Source of the DNA: Pomphorhynchus laevis
Lineage: Eukaryota > Acanthocephala > Palaeacanthocephala > Echinorhynchida > Pomphorhynchidae
Length of the DNA stretch: 64,000 nt
NCBI GenBank assembly: GCA_012934845.2
Contig: WNNJ02002921.1
Location: 1-64,000 of the forward strand
Direction of reading: 5' to 3'
The number at the start of each line of letters is the position of its first letter. Within the stretch, counting starts at the first letter, position 1. This document shows positions 1 through 11,650 of the stretch, piece after piece. The notes under the pieces were generated by a model, which saw only the letters and a list, made by a program, of their open reading frames with translations, was not told where the DNA came from and ran no database searches. The position numbers and the translations under genes are program-made.

Positions 1-243
1 TATTTGATAATAAATAAAATATATTTGCAATTTATGTCTCAAAAATCACGTTAGTATTATTAAAAGTTAATAAACAATTACTTTTTGCTTTAAAGGCAAA
101 ATGCTGTGGACAAGAGTTTTTTTTTGGTGTTTGTAAACATTTAAATATAATCGATTACGGCTATTTTGGTATCAAAATTTTGGATGATCCTAAAAAACAG
201 GTAGTGATCCATATAGTATTTATGCTAAATTTTAGTTGTCTAG

Positions 244-3200
244 AAGTGGCTTGAAGACGACAAGAATGTTTTGAAACAGACTGATAAGAGACTCTTTGCA
301 TTTGTGGTCAAATTTTATGCGCCTGATCCAGCCCAACTGGAAGATGAATACACTAGGTACACTCACTTTTTTGTGGTTACTATCAAATTGTATGCTTTCA
401 GGTATCTGTTTGCACTGCAGATTAAACGAGATCTTTTTGATGGTACTCTGCAATGCTGCGAAAACACTGCCGATCTATTGTCATCTTTTCTTGTTCAAGG
501 TTAATCAAAATAAAAATTACAAAAACAATTAAACTACATAAATCTAGTTAATTATTTTTTAGTTTTTAATTAAATATAATTAGATTAAATCAGCCAACGG
601 AATCTGCGTATCTTATATACAAAAATAATTATAAAAAAATAATAAATGTTCAAGATTTCATATAATTAATATTCTGAGAGATTTTTTTAATTAACAAGTC
701 TGCACTGTCACTTTGCGGTGTTAGCAGAAATTCAATTATATAAATATAATTAATATCTATAAAGTTAAAATTTAAAATTAAAACATTTATTATTTCATGC
801 AGCAAGTAGCAAACCAATCACATGATTTTATTTAAACAAAACGTAAAAAAATAATATCTTATAATTCCAGCTGATGGAAGCAGTCATCACTTATAAGTAA
901 GGCAAACTACCATCAGTCGTTTCGGCTGCCTTGTGATATATTAAACAGGCATCTCCGAGAATTTGCTAACGAGGTATCATGGGCACATCCTCTTTAAACT
1001 AACAACGTGCTTTCCGGATCATCCTAATTTAATTCGACAGGAATTTTACTTGCTGTCGTTGCTTGCTTTCTCACAGAATCCTTTTATTGGATACATTTTT
1101 ATAATATAATGGCAGAATGTGTAAAACTGTGCCCCAGGAGCTAAAAAGCTTCAGTTTCATAATTGTAGATGTTGCCAAAAACCGGAGTTCGATTACATGC
1201 AGAGCAGACTTCCTTATCACTCCTAGACGAGCTGATAGTAGCCGGCAGCACTCATCAGTAGGGTGAACTACCATCAGTCGTTTCGGCTGCCTTGTGATAT
1301 ATTAAATAGGCATCTCCGATAATTAGTTAACGAGGTAGCATGGGCCTAGCCTCTTTAAACTAACCATGTGCTTTCTGGATCATTTTAATTTATTTAGCAG
1401 AAAATTTAATTACTGTCGTTTCTTGTTTTCTCACAGGATCCTTTAAGGCTACATTTTTATAATTTAATCGTAGAATGTGTAAAACTGTGCTCCGTGAGCT
1501 TACAAGCTTCAGTTTTATAATTGTAAATGTTGCCAAAAAACGGAGTTCGATTACATGCAGAGCAGACATCCTTATCACTCCTAGACGAGCTGATGGTAGC
1601 CGGCAGCATTCATCCGTAGGGTGAACTACCATCAGTCATTTCGGCTGCCTTGTGATATATTAAAAGGCATCTCCGAGAATTTGCTTACGTGGTAGCATGG
1701 GCATAGCCTCTTTTAACTAACCATATGCTTTCCGGATCATCCTTATTTTATTTAGCAGGAATTTTACTTGCTGTCGTTGCTTGCTTTCTCACAGGATACG
1801 TTGAAGGATACATTTTTATAGTGTTTTAATCCGATTGAGTTAAACTGTGCTCCGGGAGCTAATAAGCTTCAGTTTTATAATTGTAAATGTTGCCAAAAAC
1901 CGGAGTTCGATTACATGCAGAGCAGACTTCCTTATCACTCCTAGACGAGCTGATGGTAGCCGGCAGCACTCATCAGTAGGGTGAACTACCATCATTCGTT
2001 TCGGCTGCCTTGTGATATATTTAAAAGGCATCTCCGATAATTAGCTAACGATGTAGCATGGGCCTAGCCTTTTTAAACTAACCATGTGCTTTCTGGATCA
2101 TTTTAATTTATTTAGCAGAAAATTTTAAAACTGTCGTCGCTTTCTTTCTCATAGGCACATTATATTATCAACAATATTTACCGAACCGTAATCCAGGCGG
2201 TTCGGTAAATAAGCTTTTGAATTGTATAAATAGTGTCTCTAAATGACTAATCCAGGGTCATTTAGAGACACTATTTATACAATTCAAAAGTTTATATTCG
2301 AATTCAGTTCGAAGATAAACTTTTGAATTATATATAAATGCATTATAGATAAAGAGATATCAATAGAAATATTTACAATAATATCAATAGATAATATACT
2401 ATGCATTAGAATTTAGATTTGAGGTCATCAAGAGGAAATGCAATGTTATTAGATTTTGGCTTCTATTCCTTGGCCTAACATATTGGACGAAAAATGCATG
2501 ATAATGATTTATTTTCATGATATAATATGATTTTCTATTGTAATATTTGCAATTCTTTGTTACTAAAACATAGTAAAAAATTCAACTTAAGTGCTTCTCA
2601 AAAAGCTCAAGTGAAAAAGGTATTTAATATCAAAAATATAAATATCAAAGACATATCATAAATGTTTTTACGATATAACTAATGCTTTTTATGCATATAT
2701 TAGCATATTTGTATATTTCCACAAAGTATGCTTTTATAGATATTATATATGTATTTACATTATAGCTGAATGTAGATACTATGAAAGATATCTTAGTCAT
2801 AATAATTTATATTTCTAAACATGATTTCACCAAAAATGTGTTATTTGTCTTAAGCTGAATTTGGAGATTTTATGTCGTCGTACGACGAAAACGGTGAATA
2901 TTTACAAGGTCGAAAATTTTATCAGAATCAAAGATCTGTTCATAAAATTGTATATTACCACAAGCAACACCTTGGTCTGGAAGCCGACGAGGCTGATATT
3001 CACCTCTTGAATACTGCACGAAAAACAGAGTTTTATGGATTACACCCTCAACAAGCAAACGACCCCGAGAACCAAAAGGTTTCATTATGTGTTTGTCATT
3101 CGGGGATATTTGTTCTACAAAACAAACTACGAGTTAATGCTTTTGCATGGTCTAAAATGCGAAAAATCAGCTTTAAAAGAAAAAAACTTCTTATAAAGCT

Positions 3201-6200
3201 ATTGTCAGATAAGTATGTAAGTATCTTTACAGTTCATTTAATAGTATCTTTATACAATTTTTTATATATTCTCATAATTATTTATATCGCTTTATTTGCA
3301 CCCATTTAAATGGAACTTGCCTTTTAGATAAAGAGAATTATCGGATTTTCAATAAGAATACTCAAATTGAACGATTTTTCTGATAATGTACTTTAATGGT
3401 ACAGTCTGATTATCAACTACTTGCGAGTTTTTATATCATCAAACATAATCTGTAAACAGCTGTTTATACTGAGACTAATTGCATATATACACACATTCGC
3501 TACTATTTTACAAACTGTTTTATACAGATTACTATTTATATAGATATAAATACTAGTTATATTACTATTCATTACTATTTTATATAGATGTTAGATCCAT
3601 AAAAACTATTAAAAATTTATTAATTTAAAATTTGAATACCGGTGTTTATATACCGGATATGGTATACGTTATATAAATACCAGACAGATATTGTAATTGA
3701 TTTATATTCAAATTCAATTCGTAATGATTTAATAAATTAATTCATTTCATAATTAATTAATTTATAATAAATATTAAAACAAATTTATCTGATAATTAAT
3801 GTAAGTCATTAATTAGTAATTCGATTGATGTTTATTATTATCAGATGCATCAATTCATTAAGTGATCCGCTAACATTCATCCGACATCTTTAGGGCAGAT
3901 GTCATAAAAAACAGACGTCATATTTACTCTCTACAATAAATTTTATACTCGTTTTAATGCAAATTTTGATATTTTAATGTTTATAATTATCAAAATCATA
4001 ATTTATATTAAAATTAATTTAAATTTTTTATTAAGTTTTCTAAGAATTGAAATTATTAATTTGCTGTACATAAGATTTTCGGATTTACCCGTTAGGTCAC
4101 ATTAGGGATACTACAATGACAATGTCGAATTCTTATTTGCGACCAGAGCACAATGTAAGCAATTTTGGAAATACTGCATCGAAAACCACGGATTCTTCCG
4201 TGGCACAAGTTCAGGTTGTAATACTGCTGATAAGCACAATAGAAATAAAACTGGATCAACGCTAAAAACAAAAGGATCATCATTCCGGTATGGTACATTT
4301 AGTGCTTTTAAATTTATATTTATAAATTAAATTCATACTTAAACGCATAATTATTTGACTTTTCGAAAAGCCCATAACACTTAATTCTAACGCAATATGT
4401 GTTATCAGGTGACTGTCATTGCCAGTCTTTTGATATCCACCGGCTTCATCAGATAGTATTACATGACCATATAATCATTTACGATTATATAATATTTAAT
4501 GTGATAAAATATTAAATATTACGCTTATGATAACGTTAATAAACTGAAGAGATAAACGAGGAAAATAAGTAGAATGCATTTATAAGCAAGTACATCCTTT
4601 TAATTCTCTAGACATATTAAATTTTAAATATATTATGATATACTTAAGTTAAATGTAACAGTTACGGCTTTGTTCAGCCTATAGATTCACTAAGAGTTGT
4701 TTTGATACCTAAGTACTGTTAAGTGTTGGTACCTAAGTAACTTCGAACTTATAAAATGCGTCAGTGGTTAAAATGACAGCTCAGTTTTGTGCTTTGAGTA
4801 CAAATGGGCCAATTTAGAATCACTGAACTCTAAGAAATCAGTGATTATGTATTTTTAGCAATAATAATTAATATAATATAATATTATTTAATATTATTTA
4901 ATAATATCAGACAATGTTAATATTATTAATATTCATATTAAAATTATTAATATTAATATTATTTATTAATATTATTTAATATTATTTATTTTTACTAAAT
5001 ATTTTATAATTTATATTTAAGACAAAGCTAATAAAATGAGATAAAATATGGAAAATAAGTAAAATGTATTTATAAGCAAGTACATCTTTCTAATTTGGCA
5101 ACGTTCAATCAATCTACTTACCGAATTAAAATATTTTCAGAGAATAGAAAATGGATTTAGCGAAGATCCTTCTCGAAATACGGCGCGAATAAAATAGCAT
5201 ACTTAGCTCATCGCAAATAAAAATGTCGTCTTCATTCCATGCACATTATTTAATTATCCATTTGTGCTTATTTTGAAGAAATACGATTGAGCAGGGTCAA
5301 AACTGTCATTTTCGTGATTTTTAATGTTTGAGCGAATTCGAACGTGCGTTTTTTATTTTTCTTGATAATTTATAATTTTTGCAGCGTGTAAATTAGACTT
5401 AAGCGTTAACATTTCTCCACTCGAAATACATCTTTTATTGTGAGGTTACGAGTTTTTTTAAAGTTATCGCCTAGATTACACATATTCCTTCATAACAGTA
5501 AGCTTGACAATCGATTTTTTCGTTAGTAACAAATTTAATTGGTCTGTTGTCATATAAATAATATCAAAGATTGGTATTTTAGCGATTTATCAATAATTGA
5601 TCTACTTCCAAGTTGTATTATATTTAGTATTGAGAATCCTCATAATTCAAAAGGTTGAGATTCGTCTTGATTCAATAAGTGCTAGTTTGTAACGCACTTT
5701 GAGATTTGCCTTACTTGAATAAGTAAGGCAGATTCGCATTACTTGGCCGATCTTGGCTATCAATTTGTAAAATCAAAAACGGAAGGAAATTAGCGGTCTT
5801 TGCCTATAGCTGATTGCTTATATAATTAATACAATACAAAAACAGAACATTATGATTTCGGCAATGTTAAACGTGTCCTGCAGTTGATAATAAACTGATA
5901 ATTCCATCTACTCAGACTAATAGGAAAACCGATCAAAGTAATTTGAACGCTTATTCTGTATTTTTAAAGACGACATTTATACCTCCGTCATATTGACGTG
6001 ATATATTTAGTTTTATAGACGAAGTCTTCTAGAAGAAGACTTCGTCTAAAAGTGACATGGTGACTGAAAGTCGTGAATCGAAGTCCAGTCTATCAAGCAA
6101 CACCATTTAGTATAAATGCCGTATTTCGTAAGAAATCCTGGACCGTTGTCTACTCAGCACATCCGTGCACTACTATTATACCTGCCGTATCCATTAAGGA

Positions 6201-9200
6201 TCCAACGAGTGCAGCGACAATTCAGCAACAACCTCTGTCTAGTGTTTAAGGATGGTCCGCACAGTAATTCGATCTGGTTAAGAGCGTAAGCCTCAGACAA
6301 TTAAGCAAAGTGTCGGAAACGCCTTTATTCACAATGTCACACAGGCAACCGAAACGACCAGTGTGTACCTCATTCTACTGATGAGTGTTGCCGGGTACTC
6401 ATCATTTCGATGCTGAAGTGGTCGTCTAGAAGTGACATGGTGACTGAAAGTCGTGAATCGAAGTCCAGTCTATCAAGCAACACCATTTAGTATAAATGCC
6501 GTATTTCGTAAGAAATCCTGGACCGTTGTCTACTCAGCACATCCGTGCGCTACTATTATACCTGCCGTATCCATTAAGTATCCAACGAGTGCATCGACAA
6601 TTCAGCAATAACATCTGCCTAGTGTTTAAGGATGGTCCGTACAGCAATTTGATCTGGTTAAGAGCATAAGCCTCAGACAATTAAGAAAATTGTTGGAAAC
6701 GCCTTTATTCACAATGTCACACAGGCAACCGAAACGGCCAGTGAGTATTTCATTCTACTGCTGAGTGTTGCCGTGTACTCATTGGTCGTCTAGAAATTAC
6801 ATGGTGACCGAAAGTCGTAAATCGAAGTCCAGTATATCAAGCAACACCATTTAGTATATATATTCAATTTTAAGTCATTCAATTGAATGACCAACATCCA
6901 CAAAAAATTACTTAAAAATGGCAGCATCAGTCATTTATATTAAAAAAGGATTTATTTTTAGGTGGCAAATGCGTGCTGGTGCACGCTTACATGACCACGA
7001 AAAAAATGTATTCACCTCCACGGAGGAGGTAAATATTTCGCAATACATTCGTAATTTTAGGGTTAATATTGAAGTTTTAATTTATTATGTAATACAACCA
7101 ATATATTTTAGATATACTGGCATAACAATGAAGGAATCTATTGAGAGAATACGAGAGCTTTCACTCAGTGGTCAGTTATCTTCAAACGCTGCACGATTTA
7201 AAAGGTATCCGTATAATTTGGATTTGCATTGTCGTAATAACGTTCGACTAATTTGAAATATTTTTTATCGACTTGCATTGCTTTATTAAGTCAATTTTTA
7301 ACAGATATAACTTTTGTGACATACACTGTATTCGATTATATAGTAAATCATTGAATTTGTCCAAATAATGAATCGTCCAAATATTAAAAAAATTTAATTG
7401 TCCAAATATTGAAAATAAGATAAGGATTGCCGTTTCACTCATTGCTTCCTTCAAAACGCTAAATACAGAAAATGATGCAAAATGGTAATAAGAGTGTTAA
7501 TGAAGGAACGGGTGATTTAAGAGGTATCAAGTAGATTATTTATAAATAATAATTATTTAGATAAACAATATAAAATATAATAACTAACTAATCCTCCTTA
7601 ATATTTAAAGATTAATTCTCAAAATCCTTTTGTAAAATTAAATTGAACTTTTTTCCACGTAAACGAATATGTATCACTCTTTATTACACTTTTGACAATT
7701 AACGAATTAAATAAAATTGACGAAATTAATTTATTATTTAATTTTAAATAATAAATTAATTGATAATTTAATTGATTAAAGAATTATAGTAGCTGGATCA
7801 AAGAAAAGAGGAAAGTTATATTTGATATTTCGCTAACCTCTGTTAGCATCTTCAGAAAATTACAATACTCTTCTTGCTAACTGCAGACCAGTGGATCTAT
7901 AAAACTGTCGAATGATTTTAAATGATTGATAATGATCCATTATTGATAAAGAATTATAAGAGCTAGATCAAAGAAAGAAGGACACTTTTATTTGATATTT
8001 CGCTAACCTCTGTTAGTATATTCAGAAAATTACAATGTTCTTCTCGATAACTGCAGACCAGTGGATCTATAACACTGTCGAATGATTTTAAATGGTTGAT
8101 AATCATCAATTATTGATAAAGAATTATTGGAGCTGGATTAAAGAAAAGAGGGACACTTTTATTTGATATTTCGCTAACCTCTGTTAGCATCTTCAGAAAA
8201 TTACAATACTCTTCTTGCTAACTGCAGACCAGTGGATCTATAAAACTGTCGAATGATTTTAAATGATTGATAATGATCCATTATTGATAAAGAATTATAA
8301 GAGCTAGATCAAAGAAAGAAGGACACTTTTATTTGATATTTCGCTAACCTCTGTTAGTATATTCAGAAAATTACAATACTCTTCTTGCTAATTTCAAACC
8401 AGTGGATCTATAACACTGTCGAATGATTTAAAATGATTGATAATGATCCATTATTGATAAAGAATTATTAGAGCTGGATCAAAGAAAGAAGGGCACTCTT
8501 ATTTGATATTTCGCTAACCTTTCTTAGCATCTTCAGAAAATTACAATATTTCTTCTAACTTCTCGACAACTTCAGAAAATTACCTAATTTTCTGAAGATG
8601 CTAACAGAGGTTAACGAAATATCAAATAAGAGTGCCCTTCTTTCTTTGATCCAGCTCTAATAATTCTTTATCAATAATGGATCATTATCAATCATTTTAA
8701 ATCATTTGACAGTGTTATAGATCCACTGGTTTGCGATTAGCAAGAAGAGCATTGTAATTTTCTTAAGATGCTAACAGAGGTTAGCGAAATATTAAATAAA
8801 AGTGTCCTTCTTTCTTTGATCCAGCTCTTATAATTCTTTATCAATAATGGATCATTATCAACCATTTAAAATCATTCGACAGTGTTATAGATCCACTGGT
8901 CTGCAGTTAGCAAGAAGAGCATTGTAATTTTCTTAAGATGCTAACAGAGGTTAGCGAAATATTAAATAAAAGTGTCCTTCTTTCTTTGATCCAGCTCTTA
9001 TAATTCTTTATCAATAATGGATAATTATCAATCATTTTAAATCATTCGACAGTGTTATAGATCCACTGGTCTGCAGTTAGCAAGAAGAGCATTGTAATTT
9101 TCTGAAGATACTAACAGAGGTTAGCGAAATATTAAATAAAAGTGTCCTTCTTTCTTTGATCCAGCTCTTATAATTCTTTATCAATAATGGATCATTATCA

Positions 9201-11650
9201 ACCATTTAAAATCATTCGACAGTGTTATAGATCCACTGATCTGCAGTTAGCAAGAAGAGCATTGTAATTTTCTGAAGATACTAACAGAGGTTAGCGAAAT
9301 ATCAAATAAAAGTGTCCTCTTTTCTTTAATCCAGCTTCAATAATTCTTTATCAATAATGGATCATTATCAATCATTTTAAATCATTCGACAGTTTTATAG
9401 ATCCACTGGTCTGCAGTTAGCAAGAAGAGTATTGTAATTTTCTTAAGATGCTAACAGAGGTTTGCGAAATATCAAATAAAATTTGTCCTTTTGATCTAGC
9501 TCCAATAATTGTTTATGAATTCGTTTTCATTTATCGACAAACGTTTGTTGTTATCTTGATTTGTTCTCGTTTTACCTGTAATTATTTAATTTATTATTTA
9601 TCACATTTATAAATTTAACAGAATAAAGAGAGAAATTTCTTTAATTCTCAATCTAAAACTTTAATCTGAAAAAAGAAGTATTTGCAATTAATTGTAATTT
9701 GACATCTATTATCGCCGTCCACAGATTTTTAAAAATTAAACTCTAAAAATATAATTAAAAAGGTCGAGTGCCTTTTAAAAGATTTTTTTTATTAAGAAAG
9801 AATAGAAATCATTTTAGATATTTTTTGTAAATCTGAGATGACACAGATCATGTTTGAATTTTTTAACACCAATAATTTTATAAAATTTTTGCAAAACATG
9901 AAAAAATATACATTTCATGTGACTGTTTCCAGTTCAGTATTTTGTCAGCGTTATAAAGACGTTACGTTCTCAGTATTCATTAATGAAAATAGTCGACAAA
10001 GTATTTGATTAAAATGGAAATCGATTAAAAATATTTTATTATAAATAGTGAATTTGTGAAAAATTGTCGTTCAAACAAATTCATGAATTAACAGAAAATA
10101 AATGATTTCAAAAATCATGTAACTAAAGCTTTTGCAAGGTTCTACGAGCACAGTCGCCGGATGCGGCCAAAGAAGTCGGCACAATCATCTCCACGGTCAA
10201 TGTTTGGCAGACAGCCATGTGCGCCATCGCTGGCCATTGAATCACACCTTCTCTCCACCGATGATTACAAGACCACATCTTCAAGAATCGTTTCGAATCC
10301 AATAATCGATGATGATATAAGTCGTCACCATCTTAACAATGATGATAAGCAAAATCTATCGAGCAGAATAAAAAAGCATCAACGCCGCTGTACTGCCGAA
10401 AATTTAAACAAGCTAAGAGCCAAATATGACTCAAGTACGTACGGAAGTAGAAGCATAGATGATGTAAGCGATACAGAGAACTTCATTAGCAACGGGCAGT
10501 GTCAGTCGTCATTTACGGATGATGATAATGAAGAGCGTAACATAGATGAAGATAATCTGCGCCGCTGCTCGACTAGTTGGGATAAATCGGACGAAAACAT
10601 TAGTAACAATGATGTTGAGTCTTCATCAAATTCGTCATTTGATCAAATAAAAAAGGGACGCCTGCGTCCATTGTCGATGATGAAGAAGCAAATTGTCATG
10701 ATAGATAAGCAGTTAATTCCGGAACCTAATACGTTTTCACTAGTTGACGATACTGTACCTTCTAAACAGGTAAAGTCGACGCAGCAAATCTGTAACATAT
10801 ACGATTCGGTAGAACGCCGCTATTCAAGAAAATATATGCAGCATTCACGACAACGAGAAACGTCTAATTCCTATGAATTATCTAGTTCGTCACTTTCTGC
10901 TGATATTCAGCAAATGCTAGTTAAATCATCTCTAGAGCCTGCCGTTTCAACAAGTTCGTCGATATGCACTTCTACGTCATTAGACAGTTTGCCGCTTCTA
11001 TTAGCACCGATCAATGTGTTACGGGAAAGCAACCACAGCTTGTCATCGTGTTCAACGAATAACAGTTCCACGTTTATTTCAAGGATTCTTAGTTTGAGTC
11101 CAGTTAAAGAAGTCAGTGATCCATTTGTTCGAACCGTTCTGATCAGACCATCAAGCCAACCATCTGTCGATTCCAGTAAGCAGCAGAAACAAAGATTACC
11201 ATATCGAACATCGTCTTTCCGGAGTCAACGACATGCAAGCATTAGTATCACTAGCACGAGTAGCGAATCCGAATCTCCTACGAACGAACAGCGTAGACGA
11301 CTGTCGGTGTTATCCCGCCGTCATAATCATCTAACAGGGATTCAAAGTAAGAAATCATTCCGAAAAACAAAACTGTAAATATTTCTCTGTATGACAGTTT
11401 AGCTGTTCTTATCAATAGCTTGTGTAAAAATAATTTGTCAGTTTTTTATTTTCTATTGAATTTCAGGTGTTACAGTCGAGAGAAAGATGCGGGCAATGGC
11501 ATTGTCCCGATCAATTTTTATGACTTCATATATGCCTTCTTCAATCCAGAATACGCGTATTTCGACGTATTTCCTCCGCTGCAGTCGACTCTGTATTTAA
11601 TTATGAAAACACGGTTTTGTATAACAGCAGGGTACTTGATTTTCATTTAA
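244..11650 (+). CDS. FERM-domain protein gene, 5' end outside window
   Basis: Seven exons can be placed: 244-356, 402-499, 2855-3216, 4106-4287, 7112-7204, 10139-11374 and 11467-11650. All junctions have GT/AG and agree in phase. Exons 1-2 give the FERM F2 lobe (FVVKFYAPDPAQLEDEYTR, then YLFALQIKRDLF); exon 3 starts AEFGDF and carries LLNTARKTEFYG and WSKMRKISFKRKKLLIKL; exon 4 carries VEFLFATRAQCKQFWKYCIE and GSSFR; exon 5 continues YTG, the usual FRYSG position; exon 6 is a roughly 410-residue Ser/Asn-rich, probably disordered tail. FERM domains link membrane proteins or lipids to the actin cortex. The F3 lobe resembles the FARP/FRMD7 and band-4.1 groups, but I cannot choose. Exon 6 can read through to TAA at 11376 or splice at 11375 (GTAAAT) to exon 7, whose product (FYDFIYAFFNPEYAYFDVF) I do not recognise. 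F1-lobe exons lie upstream of the window. The first intron is only 45 bp. Confidence 0.92.
1215..1299 (-). ncRNA. Hammerhead-like module, family 1 copy 1
   Basis: Read on the - strand: outer stem UAUCAC, stem II strand GGCAGC, core CGAAAC, stem III strand (GACUGAUGGUAG), stem I strand CACCCUA, core CUGAUGAG, stem II partner GCUGCC, stem III partner with UCGU, then GUC and the stem I partner UAGG, and outer-stem partner GUGAUA. All four helices pair. Stem III is about 14 bp with one bulge (one G-U pair in this copy). The CUGAUGA strand lies inside the stem III loop, unlike any standard hammerhead type. Predicted cleavage is after GUC. Confidence 0.72.
1573..1657 (-). ncRNA. Hammerhead-like module, family 1 copy 2 (core mutated)
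   Basis: Same layout and outer stem as copy 1, but both core strands are changed: CUGAUGAG reads CGGAUGAA and GAAAC reads GAAAU. It is probably inactive. Stem II (GGCAGC with GCUGCC) and stem III are still present. Confidence 0.6.
1933..2017 (-). ncRNA. Hammerhead-like module, family 1 copy 3
   Basis: Core strands CGAAAC and CUGAUGAG and the GUC-UAGG cleavage segment are intact. There is one change in the 5' strand of stem III. Same order of strands as copy 1. Confidence 0.7.
2176..2329. repeat. Three chained short-loop palindromes
   Basis: Hairpin 1: 13-bp perfect arms 2176-2188 and 2198-2210. Hairpin 2: 34-bp perfect arms 2214-2247 and 2257-2290. Hairpin 3: 22-bp arms 2281-2302 and 2308-2329 with one mismatch, 5-nt loop. 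Hairpins 1 and 2 have unrelated stems but the same 9-nt loop, TAATCCAGG. Hairpin 3 re-uses the last bases of hairpin 2. No gene is present here. Confidence 0.95.
2395..2560 (-). repeat. Degenerate copy of hammerhead family 5 repeat
   Basis: Shows the same order of blocks as 12490-12620 (GAGGTCATCA, then a GCATG..AATGAT block), with many substitutions. The GAAA strand is lost. Within a FERM-gene intron. Confidence 0.6.
6334..6438 (+). ncRNA. Hammerhead-like module, family 2 copy 1
   Basis: In order: outer stem AUGUCAC (6334-6340); stem II GGCAAC (6344-6349); CGAAAC (6350-6355); stem III ACGACCA (6354-6360) and GUACC (6365-6369); stem I UUCUA (6373-6377); CUGAUGAG (6378-6385); stem II partner GUUGCC (6387-6392); stem III partners GGUAC (6394-6398) and UGGUCGU (6419-6425); C6426, predicted cleavage; stem I partner UAGAA (6427-6431); outer partner GUGACAU (6432-6438). 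Every helix is perfectly paired. Compared with family 1, stem II (AGC/GCU to AAC/GUU) and the outer stem change in compensating pairs. Confidence 0.78.
6714..6803 (+). ncRNA. Hammerhead-like module, family 2 copy 2 (degenerate)
   Basis: Keeps CGAAAC, both stem II strands, GUC-UAGAA, and a stem III in which one A-U pair has become G-U. The core reads CUGCUGAG instead of CUGAUGAG, the distal part of stem III is shortened, and the outer stem is eroded. Probably inactive. Confidence 0.6.
6935..7015 (+). mobile_element. LINE 3'-tail fragment
   Basis: A block around GGCAAATGCGTGC..CGCTTACATGACCACG is shared with 37430-37475, 51140-51190 (3' end of a - strand LINE), and in reverse near 38020-38080 and 48460-48510. 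It looks like a dispersed 3'-UTR tail of that LINE family. Confidence 0.55.
7775..9515. repeat. 170-bp satellite arranged as a 1.7-kb inverted array
   Basis: Five units run forward (GAATTAT block at 7781, 7951, 8121, 8292, 8462) and about five and a half run in reverse (TAATTCTTTA at 8661, 8831, 9001, 9171, 9341). The unit is 170-171 bp. The symmetry point is near 8583, at a 13-bp hairpin ending CTTCAG/CTGAAG. Neighbouring units are roughly 90-95% alike by eye. It fills the FERM-gene intron 7205-10138. Confidence 0.95.

Larger units (their letters stand above)
870..2155 (-). repeat. Tandem repeat array, ~360-bp unit, hammerhead family 1
   Basis: About three and a half direct copies with spacing 361, 358 and 360 bp (the shared block starting AACTACCATCA recurs at 905, 1266, 1624 and 1984). 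Each unit carries one hammerhead-like module on the - strand. The first, partial copy near 870-940 is degenerate. The array lies in the FERM-gene intron 500-2854, antisense to that gene. No open frame is conserved, so this is a noncoding repeat. Confidence 0.9.
6048..6860 (+). repeat. Tandem repeat array, ~380-bp unit, hammerhead family 2
   Basis: Two full copies and a partial third; AGTGACATGG recurs at 6051 and 6431 (380 bp) and a diverged form near 6795. The array starts directly after a perfect 14-bp palindrome (6017-6047). It lies in the FERM-gene intron 4288-7111 and its hammerhead module is in sense with that gene. Parts of the module are recognisably related to family 1 read on the other strand. 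Confidence 0.9.

Noticed and set aside
1141-1200. GGAGTTCGATTAC as a tRNA B box, making family 1 a SINE
   Set aside because: No matching A box at the right distance, and the units are tandem rather than having a SINE-like tail.
1071-2031. Repeated short open frames on the - strand (about 63-80 codons)
   Set aside because: Repetition of the 360-bp unit explains them; the frame length varies between copies and the conserved bases fit RNA stems.
3987-4298. - strand open frame around 4092-4298
   Set aside because: It is the reverse of a FERM exon (4106-4287), which has splice sites and family motifs on the + strand.
6334-6438. Standard type II hammerhead
   Set aside because: Type II needs GAAA, cleavage site, CUGAUGA in that order. 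No NUH followed by a hairpin stem I lies between GAAA and CUGAUGA; the only fitting cleavage strand comes after CUGAUGA.
7775-9515. Hammerhead-like string CUGAAGA, hairpin GCUAAC/GUUAGC, GAAA in the 170-bp satellite
   Set aside because: The a-b part looks right (position 7 may vary), but no cleavage segment with a matching stem I is present in the unit and several copies lose CUGA. The palindrome alone explains the hairpin.
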